A stretch of 22,377 nt of DNA from Lunasporangiospora selenospora (GCA_015680635.1 JAABOA010000152.1:1-22377); one strand, 5' to 3'. Shown: positions 12,823 to 22,334, numbered from the stretch's first letter. Notes: generated by a model from the sequence alone, not told the origin. Translations and numbers: made by a program.

Positions 12823-13679
12823 CTAGGCTGAACGTGACCTTGCAACATCATCTTTGGTGTGATCGTCTTCATCATTGTCTGTATCATAGTCGTGATATGA
12901 TCCTAGTGCCTCGCTTTGTTGGCTTGACACTTGTCTACCCTCTCCACTCACGTTCTCTCCAAAGCTACCATTCTCCTCGTCATCCTCGTCGTCTTCATCG
13001 TCCTTAAATCGAACACCAAACCCTGGCATCTTTTGTGACATGTCCGTCAACGGTCGACCCATCGCCTCTTCCTCATTTTCAAAGCTATCAATCTCCTCAT
13101 CGTCCTTGAATCGAACACCGAGCCCAAGCTTTTTACGTGACATGTTTGTCAGGGGTCGACTTGCTGCTACTTCCTCACTCTCGTCAATACTATCTCCATC
13201 TTCATCCTCTCCTAGACACAAATCAACGGCGTCGTTGTCATCATCATGACCGTCCCTGAAAATCAGCCCATCCTCCTCGAGTTGGGCGTCGACATCCTCC
13301 CAGTCCAAACCCGTGGCACCGTGAAGATCATCGTCTGACAATGCAATCGGTCCTCGTCGACTCAGTCGATCTCCTGAAGCTCCTGAACCGCCGTTAAATA
13401 TCTGGAGTGGGATATTAAGTCCTCTTGGTAAGAGCGTAGAAGCTCGCCGGAAACAATAGAGAAGACCCAAGAGAGAGAACACGGTGATGGCAATCGACTA
13501 TGAACAAAAAATACTGGTAATCAGATTCTAGGATATAAAGGATCGATAGAGAGAACCGACATTTCTCTGCTCATCTGGCCCTTGAAAAGGGTCTCCACCT
13601 TTTTTTTTGCCGCTGTCAAAAGAAAATAAAATATAGAAAGCGCTTACAAACCCCATTCCTACTACGGGCTGGTCGTCAT
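12823..13679 (-). CDS. Small single-pass membrane protein with long acidic, internally duplicated tail
   Basis: I do not recognise the family. Model: exon 1 13679-13666, intron of 53 nt, exon 2 13612-13561, intron of 63 nt, exon 3 13497-12823, giving 246 aa. The N-terminus reads MTTSPGKKKGGDPF, then QGPDEQRN. One hydrophobic segment follows, SIAITVFSLLGLLYCF (about residues 23-38), then arginines, consistent with a type III or signal-anchor protein with a cytosolic C-terminus. The rest is hydrophilic and rich in Asp/Glu/Ser. It contains two copies of a module RPLTxMSxKxxGxGVRFKDDE about 34-40 residues apart, each followed by acidic runs. The last exon is certain to be coding in character. The first two exons are my best frame-consistent solution, but the start is less sure: another donor could be used upstream, and the region 13680-14060 holds open frames I could not connect. 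Confidence 0.6.
12996..13159 (-). repeat. Direct coding duplication in the acidic tail
   Basis: Unit A 13098-13159 and unit B 12996-13057 align nearly base for base, 102 bases apart. They encode RPLTNMSRKKLGLGVRFKDD and RPLTDMSQKMPGFGVRFKDD. Flanking similarity (CAAAGCTAYCA at about 12960 and 13080) extends the duplication, with an 18-nt DDE-coding expansion in unit B. Confidence 0.8.
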
Positions 13680-14329
13680 CAAAGGCTCCTATTACGACAT
13701 CCCATCATCAAAAGCACCAGAGGAAGTGAGAGACTTGGTAGGTTAGGGAGAAAGAAGCTTTGGCGAAATACAAAAAGCCATCTCAACCATCCCCATGAGA
13801 GTCAGGAAAACGAGGAATGGCAACGGGCCATTCCTAAGGAATCCACCATGTCGTACTTGGCCCAACAATGGAATGTATGCTTGGCATCGAGTTTGTCCTT
13901 TGGCGATTTGAATGGGTAGAAAAAGAAAAAAAAAGGAGAAGGGGGGAGGAAAGTGGCCACGTCGAGAGGTCCATGCCACCTGCAGTCGACTTCGACCAAT
14001 GCTTCTTGAAAGCCGTCCCACACCTCTCCCTCTCGTCTCTATCCCCTTAACCAACCAGAATCATGTCTGTACCTGAGGACTGGGGTGATGATGGACACGG
14101 CCCGCACCCACTCACTTACACACATACACACACGCACACACAAATGCCAAGAGTCCAACTGCCATCTTGTGTTTATTGCTCGCCGACAGAGACTAGAAAG
14201 GGATCATCGAACTGTCTGTCCTCCTCGAGGTCCATGACAATACTATACAGAATTATAAAGGAAACAGCAGCTGGGAGGGGAAGAGAAAGTGGAGAGAGGA
14301 GGAAGGTTGAGAGGAAGAAATCTCCCACT
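13680..14329. other. Intergenic stretch between the membrane protein and CK2 beta
   Basis: Should hold the promoter of the membrane-protein gene and the 3' UTR of CK2 beta, both on the minus strand. It includes an A/G-rich run at about 13920-13955 and a CA microsatellite at 14118-14142. Open frames on both strands lack recognisable motifs. Confidence 0.5.
14118..14142. repeat. CA dinucleotide microsatellite
   Basis: Interrupted CA run of about 25 bases in the 3' flank of the CK2 beta gene. Confidence 0.8.
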
Positions 14330-15561
14330 CTAATTCACATCCGCCATGGCGCCAGACTCGGTCGCATTATTTCCTTCGCTAGCCTTCTGCTTGGCGAGGC
14401 CCTGCTGTGTGGATGAGGAAGCTGCGGCAATAGACGCACTAGGAAGTCCCTCAATACCGGCCATGATCCTTGCATGGCTCTCTTCCCTAATCATGTCCTG
14501 GTATCTATGCAGCTTGGCAACATCATGCAGTTTGAATCCAAAGATTCTTGGCACATAACGATCCGTGCTCTTGGGTGGCACCAACTGCGGGTAGACCTGG
14601 AAGAGCATATGAGGGAAACTGCAGCCAAAGTACGCACCATCAATCGATGCATGGCGAGTCGACTTTGGATTGTAAACATCTTCGCAACGGCAGCAGAAGA
14701 GTTTTACAGACTTTGAGAAGGGAACATCCGAAAGGGCGACTGGCAAGAGTGGATGGTTGTGGCAGAGCACTCGTGGGCACCTTCCAAAGTCGCACTTTTT
14801 GAACTTTTCGAGCTATTGATAAAAGCCAATGGAGTAGGGGGAAGCAAAAGATTGTTTTGTAAGAACGATAAAGTCAGGTTAGAATTGGATAGCACCACCA
14901 ATATCCCTAAAACAATGCAAGAAACAGAGGGGAGGGAAACCTCCTAGTAAAGCAAGGGCAGAGTCTGTACCATCTTTGTGAGCCCATGAGTAGTAATGAT
15001 GAACCGAGCATGGATCAATCCATAGAGGTGGCGAGCCGATTTTTCAACAATATCACGCATTTCCTCGTCCAAGTTCTCATCTAAAGAAAAAGCGCAGTAG
15101 GAACAATGACAATGAACAAGATGAGTTAGCACATTGGCTTGCATATCCCGAGCACTTGGACTAGCATAAAAAAAGAGCTCCATTTTTTCATTTTCTCTTT
15201 TTTTTTTTTTTTTTTTTTTTACCAAGGTTGTCCGTGATCAAGTCCAATGCCTGAGAGTAGTACTGGACCTCAGTGTTCAATCCTGTAAGGTTGAACCTGT
15301 CCAGGATGTAGTCCTCGTCCACCTCACAAAAGTACTCATTTCCCTTGGTACCCAAGAACCAGTCAATCCAGTACTTTGTGTAATCGGAATCAGATCCACT
15401 TGTGCAGTCTTCCACTATTTAATGACGACATTTACGGAGACAAAATGTAAAAAAAAAAAAAAAAAAAGGTGCAGAAATGATATCAGGAGGCATGTCAAGG
15501 CATCAAAACTCCAACGAACAAAGAACAAAAAATAACGGTTAAAAAGAAACGTTGACTCACT
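14330..15561 (-). CDS. CKB1: Casein kinase 2 regulatory (beta) subunit, start codon split by an intron
   Basis: Regulatory dimer of the CK2 Ser/Thr kinase holoenzyme, which stabilises the catalytic alpha subunits and directs substrate choice in nucleus and cytoplasm. Coding exons: A of the ATG at 15561, then 15414-15223, 15080-14971 and 14812-14330, giving 261 aa (human 215, yeast Ckb1 278, Ckb2 258). The N-terminus reads [20 protein letters not shown], followed by the family blocks [20 protein letters not shown] and [16 protein letters not shown]. Then come [20 protein letters not shown] and [13 protein letters not shown]. The dimerising zinc finger is intact, with CPRVLC and, after a spacer, CCRC, matching human Cys109, 114, 137 and 140. 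The block [18 protein letters not shown] follows. The last 50 or so residues are an Ala/Ser-rich tail. CK2 sites in the acidic Ser-rich N-terminus suggest autophosphorylation, as in relatives. The symbol is by family; paralogue assignment (CKB1 or CKB2) is not possible here. Confidence 0.93.
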
Positions 15562-16286
15562 GTTAAAGGCTAGAGATAGAGAGAGAGTTGTGTCAAGGTT
15601 GCAGAGATAGCACAAGATGAAATGGGTGAGGTGACAATGTTAGAATCTACAGGGGTTTGTCACAAGGTCATATCCCCCCACCGGAGAAAAGGACTTTGTG
15701 TGTGTGCTCTGGCAGAAGAGGCTGAGTTCAGAGGAGCTCTTGGTATTAGAGCTCCCTCTCCTCTTCCTCTTCTTCCTCCTCCTTTAAGGATGCAATGATG
15801 TTCAATTGGAGAAAAGCGATGTGAATCCCGGCCAGATGTGATTGTGAGGGGCCATGCTCCCTCCATCTTTGAAGCAGGCAGGTTGTCGTTTTTGTTGGTT
15901 GATCCCTTGTTTGTCTCCCAGCTTGCGGTCTAGAGCTGACGAATCTGATGCCCGAGTCTCTCATCCATGTCTTCAGAGTCAAATGCTTTCCGTTTCGATG
16001 AGACCATATCACTGCTATTAGTCGGGGATATACATACAGTGAAGAGATAAAGTGCAGAGATGGAACGAGCTTGATGAAGAGCAATGGAAAGCAGAATGAA
16101 TGGATGATGGGCTTGCAAAAGGGGACTTTTGCTCTTCAAACCCTCTCTCCATCTCTTGGTTTGCCACAAATAACGCAGAAACCCCGCTCTCGAAGGCCAC
16201 AAGCCACCCTGAGTCCAGTTGCAGTGCTCAGCTTATTATATTTACAAGTGTAGGCGAGCACTATACTACGACTACGACCACTTGGC
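15562..16286. other. Intergenic stretch: CK2 beta leader/promoter and 3' flank of the methyltransferase-like gene
   Basis: No confident gene. It contains GGAAGAGGAG-type purine/pyrimidine runs at about 15745-15785 and a short ORF at 15930-16007, listed separately. A minus-strand AATATAATAA near 16234-16243 could serve as poly(A) signal for the gene ending at 16287. Confidence 0.5.
15930..16007 (-). other. Short ORF (25 aa), possible upstream ORF or orphan exon
   Basis: ATG at 16007 to TAG at 15930 encodes a 25-residue hydrophilic peptide starting MVSSKRKAFDSEDMDERLGH. Its composition looks more protein-like than its surroundings. It lies about 370-450 bases upstream of the inferred CK2 beta start and 280 bases downstream of the preceding stop. 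It could be an upstream ORF in a long CK2 beta leader, an alternative last exon of the upstream gene, or chance. Confidence 0.25.
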
Positions 16287-18750
16287 CTACTCGGACATTT
16301 CTGCGTCACTCTCTGCTCCTCCTTTATCCTTCTCGGGACGCTTGAGTTTCGAGAACGTATCATCATCCATTTTCCGCCTCTTGCTATGATGCCATGAAGC
16401 GGTAGCATCTGACGGACGTCCAACACGCTCTAACCGAGGCTTCTTGTGTGGAGGAAGGATGCTGTATATATCATCGACACGGGGATCCATCAGGTCTTCA
16501 TCATCATCATCCTGGGATGGGTTCCATGACTGGGCCGTCTGTTTTGGTAGCTGACCATGCTCACGGAATAGGCGTCGGAATCCAGTTATCCATCGAGCGC
16601 TATCTGCACCATCGAGTCCCGTCGATCCACGAGAATCACCTGGAGGTGAGATTCCGAGGTCTTGGAACAATTGAACAAACTGGCGTTGACGGATCGGGTC
16701 TCGGCCGAGAAATACGACAATATAGCTGTGTACCTCGGAGTATCTCTGCTAGGGACAAAATTCAAGACGATTCGACTTTTACTGGTTAATAAAAATAAGG
16801 CCCCAACACCAATACTGAGGTTCCTTTTGGACGCTCGTATCATATCAAGAGTATCCAGGTCATCTTGCTTACTGTGTCCCTTGTATTAGCCTGCTCAAAC
16901 TTTAGCCCAGACATGACAACACAGGGCCAATCGGCTAGCTCTGTCCTGCCGAACCATGTAGATGATGTTGGTATCAATGTAATGGCTTCTACAACATTTC
17001 CTGTGGTAAAACAAGAGTACGTGGGATGAGAACAAAAGGCATCAGTCTCAAAGAACAATCAACACAAGAAATTTCTGTAGAAGAGGAAAGAAGGAAAAGG
17101 GATTACCATTGGCAAATTCTTCCCATAGCTTTGAATTCATATGACCTGCAAGACGCGTGTCATCTAACAGGACGACTTCTGCTTCTGTCTCATATCGACG
17201 TTTGGATGGAAGTATAGGGACATGCAAGAAACAAGACTGGATTGGTGAAAAACTGAGGGTCGCACCAATGTTGCTTGGATTTGATTCCGGGACTTGCCAG
17301 GAGTCGCTATCCATAATGAGCGGGAACGGTACCGATATCGGACACTCCATTTCCGTTCCGTCAAATGACGCCGAGTCCATCTGAGGAACTCCCCCAAAGA
17401 ACTTTAGAATACGCTCGAGCACGACATAGGGGGCATTGAATCTCCTCCTGTCGGCCAATAACTCAGAATACCGATCTTCGAATGCTACAGTCACTGGTGA
17501 TTGCTGATTCAAGGCAGATGAATTTGAAGGGCCAACATTTGGTCCGCACTGTGCAGGTATAAGTGGTTGGGCTGAATGTACTGGCTGAGAGATGCCGTTC
17601 TGAGATACTGAAGACTGGGATGGATACTGAAACTGGGAAGTTGATGATGAGCGTTGCTGGAATGGTGCTAACTGCGATTTGAAATGTGAATTTGACAGGG
17701 GATATGGTTGAGACTGCGATTGTACAGGTAGAGATGTCTGGGGCCCTGGTTGACGACTTCCAGCAATGGAAAGCGGCTGCTGGTGGTGCTGCTGCTGGTG
17801 ACCGTGATGGTGTTGTTGTTGTTGTTGTTGTTGGTGGTGGTGGTGCTGTTGCTGCTGCTGCTGTTGCTGCTGTTGCTGCTGTTGTTGTTGTTGTTGCTTT
17901 GCTCTTTCACTCATCACAACGCCGTCAACAAATCCAGAAGTCATTCCTTCTATATCAACGCGGTTACTAGGCCCAGGTCCATGTTGACTATGCCATGCCC
18001 TCAAAATACGTTTCCAGAGTTCTGGTGCAATAGAGACTCTTTGCAAGACTGCCGGCTGTAATTGGACTGAAGCCTCCGCAAGCGCCTTACACACTGGTTC
18101 TGATCTAGGTCGAACAGGTATCTCGGAGAGCTCCTTTAAAATAAAAAGTAATAATTGATTGATGAGCATTCTGTGTATCCGAACAAATCTGGTTGAACAG
18201 ACCAAAGATGATTGCGTGCCACCCTACCCGCAACAACTCGGCATACTCAATCTAATGCATGATGATAAAAGCAAGACCAAAAGGTGCATACTCGTGAGTA
18301 GAGAGAACATGGGAAACAGGGGCACAGAGAAGAGAAACAGTATCAAACCTATACACTTGCCAGCAATGCCTTTCTTGGTTTGGCAATATCCCACTGGTAT
18401 TTACAGAACTCGCCCTCATTGTGAAAACGGGCATCGCTTTTCCACAGGCGATTCAAAATGATCTCGCGGAATGCCAAGAGACTGATTTCAAACAGTGAAC
18501 TGGACGCTCCTGCGGATGGGCCAGCCTGTCGATGTCTCGAGGGGATGCCATGTTTAATAATGGATGGGTCAATCTAAAAAAAGGGCAAGAGAATTGCATT
18601 TTCTAGTCAACATCCCGCATCCGATAAGTTGACGGTAATAGAACCAAGTATGAACATAGTCGGCACCTTTTCGAGCTGCTTCTGTAAAGGTGTTTGCCGT
18701 GGTCGTGACAGATCGCTCACGGTTAGGTAGTCCGAGGTTGGTCGCTCCAT
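16287..18750 (-). CDS. PolyQ/polyH protein with phage-type DNA N6-adenine methyltransferase-like domain, 6 exons
   Basis: Exons: 18750-18667, 18573-18355, 18251-18228 (24 nt), 18133-17107, 17000-16873, 16745-16287. They sum to 1941 nt, about 646 aa, in frame throughout; introns are 93-127 nt. Layout: residues about 60-160 form a helical module with SLLAFREIILNRLW, FCKYQWDIAKPRKALLAS, IEYAELLR and ELSEIPVRPRSEPVCKALAE. Next is a Gln/His tract (about 187-225), then a Gln/Ser/Pro linker. From about residue 335 come FNAPYVVLERILKFFGG and MDSAS, then about 65 residues on VVLLDDTRLAGHMNSKLWEEF, NVVEAITLIPTSSTWF, VVMSGLKFEQA, HSYIVVFLGRD and FVQLFQDLG. The tail is acidic with basic, NLS-like clusters (KKPR, SKRRK). 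The order TPxxL...GxxDxDPxS...NPPY...G.V..A..L.P..T.TxWF...GRxxF...hVVFxG is that of phage/plasmid adenine methyltransferases, as I remember the family. The catalytic NPPY/DPPF position reads LDDT, so activity is doubtful. The homology is inference from pattern. Confidence 0.7.
17775..17897 (-). repeat. CAA/CAG and CAC/CAT tract encoding polyglutamine and polyhistidine
   Basis: About 40 near-uninterrupted Gln/His codons on the minus strand. Mixed CAA and CAG codons indicate an older, partly stabilised tract rather than a fresh expansion. The antisense frames read as poly-Leu and poly-Val and are artefacts. Confidence 0.95.
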
Positions 18751-21290
18751 GAGACAATGTCGAATTCCTGAGTTCCTGACCTTTGAGCTGGAGAGAACAA
18801 AAGGAAGAGACAGGGAAGAGAGTCTGAAGGTGACAGAGCTGGGCTGCTTTTTTTTTCCTCCAATTGTTTGTGCTGTGCATTTATCCCCAAGTCCGAGGGG
18901 TCGGTTGTTTGCACACCCCTGCCTAAGAAATGCTCCCCCTAGAATCCCCGACCGCAAAACACCACTCCTCTTCAACACCATTTGTTTAGAGCCCTGGATC
19001 ATCTGGTAGTCCTAGCTCTCGTGACAGCCCGAGGACGCCGGGCTCTACTTTTTTTTGTTCCTTCGTAGCGTCCACCATGCCCTTTAAGGCCAAGGAAACA
19101 GGAACAATCTAGTAGCCAAAAGAATGGATTGTCTTGTTGAGAAGTAGATCTGAACCAGCATCCACACCCAGCATAAGCAGACCACTTCTATCAGCATCCA
19201 CCCATATCAGCGTCGATAAACTCACTGCCGATGGCGGTGAAATTATTACAGCTGGACAGATGTTTGTTCAAATTTGTTTGGAACGCTCCTCATGCCGTGT
19301 AGAATCAAGAAAAGGGGGACAGAGACCAGGTATTGACATGTTGGCTTAACCCACATCTGTAGCCCTCTACGCCATCCCCTCTCCAGTTATATCACCCCTT
19401 GAGTATTCCAAGCAGACTTGATCTAACGCCTTCTTCACAAACTAGTTTCTGCTTTTCCTCTTCCAATTGCTTTGGATCAGAGCGTCCCTTTCTCACACCT
19501 TGGTGCTTCGTTTGATCAGTTGCAATCGGCTTTAGTAAAGAGGGGAATTGTAAAGTCGATGGTGCAAACCAACGCCGTAGCTTAACACCAGTCAACTTTG
19601 TATTATTTAACTGACATGAGGTTTTCAGGGGTTAGCATCGCAGATTGTTCCTCTGTCTCGAGTATTGATCCTATACAAACCTCCGAATATGGAAGGGTGA
19701 AGTTGCAAGATCCTTGTCGACAAAGATTTTTATTATCACTCTATTCTCTCTTCCTTGGCACTCTCGATGTTGTAATAACAATAGAAAGAGGTAACATTGT
19801 TCATTACAGTCCTTCACTAGCACGCACTCCCGCTATGCTTAGATGAGAGTCGAAAACTTATGGCAATTTTTTCTAACCGGAATAGGTTCTACTCAGAAAC
19901 CCCTCTTATGACTCCCTTTACTCTATCTAAACACTTACTGAAAACGAACAGAAAACTATTTTGGCGGCCTTTGGAAGCGAGTACAAGATCAACAGAGTCA
20001 AAAAAACAAAAAGTTTATCGACATTGGTGCACAGGAAAAGTTTAGGCCAGGGAAGGCCTTGTGGAACTCATATTTCAGTTGTCTTGCGAGGAATCAATGT
20101 CACAAAAGTCTTTGGGTCATCTGGAGACAGGCGATGCTGATGACAACTTGATTCAATTTACGTAATGATAATTCGAAAGGACAAGATGTCGTTGAAATTG
20201 GATGCAGTTTATTCATAGGCAAGGCCAGTATTTCCCTTTGGCTAACTGTTTGGCTCCTTTTGTTTTGACCATTAAAATTAACGTTGATGGACACAACAGG
20301 TGTTATTTTTCTGTTTGATCCATATCGATGCGTTTCTCTTGCACTCAAAGAAACAAGAACCGGTTCGAGGCAAACACAGCTGTGACAGGATGCTTGAAGC
20401 TGAAATTTTGAATCTAGGAAGCGATTGATAATTGCTTAGCAGATACGTCTGTGGTTGACTATGAGCGGCGCGCCAAGACAGAAGATACAATATGACATGT
20501 GGCATCAAGGGTATCGCCGCAACACTTACAAAGAGCAGGACCAAGACTTTTATGTAATACATTCTTTATCTATTACCACTTGTGCTTTTCCTATTGGTAA
20601 AGTGATCCAATATCGAATGGCTCAGGTAGTGTTAGCAACTTGAATGTTCTGATAGAGAATAATATGTGGTCGAACGACGAGAAATTGGCACTTATGCACT
20701 AATTTCTGCGAGTCCAGTAGTTCTCGATTAAAGAAGAGTATACATCATCGAGTTGAGTGTAGACAAAAGGTTACTGGGGCTCTCTGGTAAAATTGATAGT
20801 ATTGGGTTAAAATAATGCAAGTCATCGGAATCATTGACTATTGACTACACGTCTCAGGATGGCTACAAAGTCTTGGAAATGCTCCAAATTGCCTGTTTAG
20901 CAACCAAGAAACTCGCTACATCCAACTCTCTCTTCCATTGACACCTTCCCGCTTTCCCATCACCCTATCAAGAGTAGGCTTGTCGCGAATTTTATTTTTG
21001 GAGACATGGTATTCAATGGACTTGTTGATGCCTCTTGCACCCGCGGCGTACTACCGTGGAGGCCATGCCAAACCCGCAATTTTTCCTTTGACTTCTATGC
21101 GCTGTCTTGAGAACTTTCAAGGCTGAGGTGTCCCATCGGACTGTTGCTTGCTTATACAATCCTACCATTGCTTTTTCTCGAGTGACGAGAGTTTAGGATG
21201 AGAATCTAGTGCTAAAGTACCAAGACACACCTGAGCCTTAATAATTGACTAAACATCATTTTTTGGGCTGGTACAATTGGCTACGCTATC
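18751..21290. other. Long gene-poor stretch, no supported gene
   Basis: The leftmost few hundred bases should contain the promoter of the methyltransferase-like gene. Beyond about 19000 I find only short frames without recognisable domains, for example 19134-19349 (+), 19392-19595 (-), 20100-20348 (-), 20278-20562 (-) and 20938-21126 (+). Composition becomes AT-richer to the right. This could be decayed transposon or gene remnants, but no terminal repeats, polymerase or transposase motif could be seen. Confidence 0.5.
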
Positions 21291-22019
21291 ATGGAGCGAG
21301 CAGGAAAAAATGAAACTTGGACGTCACTTGCAGTACTGAGTGGAAGTAACCGAGCACATCTTTCACGATACCATCGAGACTTTTATGTCAGAATTGCATA
21401 TCTCAAGGACAGCCAAGAGACTATTCATGGGATCAACAGACAAGCAAACGGACTCTTCGGTTGCATCTGTGGAGAAACTACCAAGGTCCTGACTTCGATC
21501 AAGCGTCATGCTGAGAACTGTTTGAAGCTGCATCAAGTCTTGGGATGCAACTTCAATATTTACATTTTAACTATAGTCGAGGACAAGAACAAGGAGAATG
21601 AATACAGCACTCTTGCTGTTGGTTTCGTGGACGAGAGCCTAGGAATCTCTGCTCAAATTCGAGACTTACAAAAAGTAGCACAGGATTTAAACATGCGACT
21701 TCAACTGCTCAACTCCATTATCGACAATCTCCTTACTTCTCAGTTTAGGGGGCAAAGGAACAGACTAGGGCAACTAGAGGTTACTTATCAGCTCTCGAGA
21801 GTAACTTAAGATGAGGCGATTGCAGCATTACAGGGTAATGTAAATAACATTAAGGTGAACTTGAGCAGCTTGATAAAAAGGAGTGACGCTCCTGTGTTTG
21901 CCACTTGCTGCGCTGCCACGACATCGCCTCGGCCTTGCAGCCCCCTACCTACAACTTACCCTGCCCTACCTTCGATCCCCATCTCCTCTCAGTGTTTCAT
22001 CGGATTTTCTTGCTTGTAG
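21291..22019 (+). pseudogene. Probably broken gene: C2HC-like finger and helical tail with in-frame stop
   Basis: An intact frame runs from ATG 21291 to TAA 21807-21809 (172 aa). After the TAA the same frame stays open for another 69 codons to TAG 22017-22019 and begins with a helix-like stretch, DEAIAALQGNVNNIKVNLSS, that continues the heptad-like character of the preceding IRDLQKVAQDLNMRLQLLNS. An N-terminal part, RAHLSRYHRDFYVRIAYLKD, is followed by a possible zinc finger in LFGCICGETT...SIKRHAENC, with spacing C-x-C-x11-H-x4-C. I do not recognise a named family. The short length, in-frame stop and gene-poor, repeat-bearing surroundings suggest a decayed member of a larger family. It could equally be a genuine 172-aa protein. 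Confidence 0.45.
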
Positions 22020-22056
22020 ATGGCGCTCGACCCTTGTCTTTTTTTATTTATGAAAA

Positions 22057-22175
22057 TATTCTCCTTTTCAGATATTTTTGTTAGGATTACTCAACAATTA
22101 AGAACGGCCCTTTATTCTCCTTTTCAGACATTTTTGTTGTTTGCAGGATTACTCGACAATTAAGAATGGCCCTTT
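22057..22175. repeat. Imperfect tandem duplication of a ~57-63 bp unit
   Basis: Copy 1 (22057-22113) and copy 2 (22113-22175) share TATTCTCCTTTTCAGAYATT and, after TTTTGTT, AGGATTACTCRACAATTAAG and AAYGGCCCTTT. Copy 2 carries a 6-base insertion (GTTTGC or equivalent) in its middle. The element is T-rich on the + strand and lies just past the probable pseudogene. Confidence 0.85.
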
Positions 22176-22257
22176 TACAGGGGTCTACTGTGAGAGAGGT
22201 TATTGATCAACAAACAAGGACCTCAATTGTGGTAAAAAAAAAAGTGAAAAGGGCCAT
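22164..22257. repeat. Inverted repeat ATGGCCCTTTT(C)AC
   Basis: The end of the second duplication copy (ATGGCCCTTTTAC) reappears inverted at about 22241-22256 (GTGAAAAGGGCCAT), with about 65 bases between the arms. Together with the tandem copies this resembles the end structure of a small non-autonomous element, but no target-site duplication could be defined. Confidence 0.45.
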
Positions 22258-22334
22258 ATTGCAATCGCCTAAATAGTGATTCTCGGGACTTGTACAAAAA
22301 AATAGTTTCCGTACTAACTCGATGTAAGGGCGGT

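Noticed and set aside
13743-14054. Overlapping minus-strand frames of 73 and 103 codons upstream of the membrane-protein gene
   Set aside because: Phe-rich parts come from a purine run on the + strand; I could not join them in frame to the downstream exons.
17686-18061. + strand frames rich in poly-Leu and poly-Val
   Set aside because: Antisense readings of the CAG/CAC tract in the polyQ protein, not membrane segments.
19134-21126. Scattered 60-95 codon frames on both strands
   Set aside because: None shows a domain, a consistent splice partner or codon bias like the real genes; treated as non-coding or too decayed to name.
21815-22269. 10-11 bp inverted match GGCGATTGCA / TGCAATCGCC flanking the pseudogene tail
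   Set aside because: Arms are 435 bp apart and short enough to occur by chance; no target-site duplication or further arm similarity was found.
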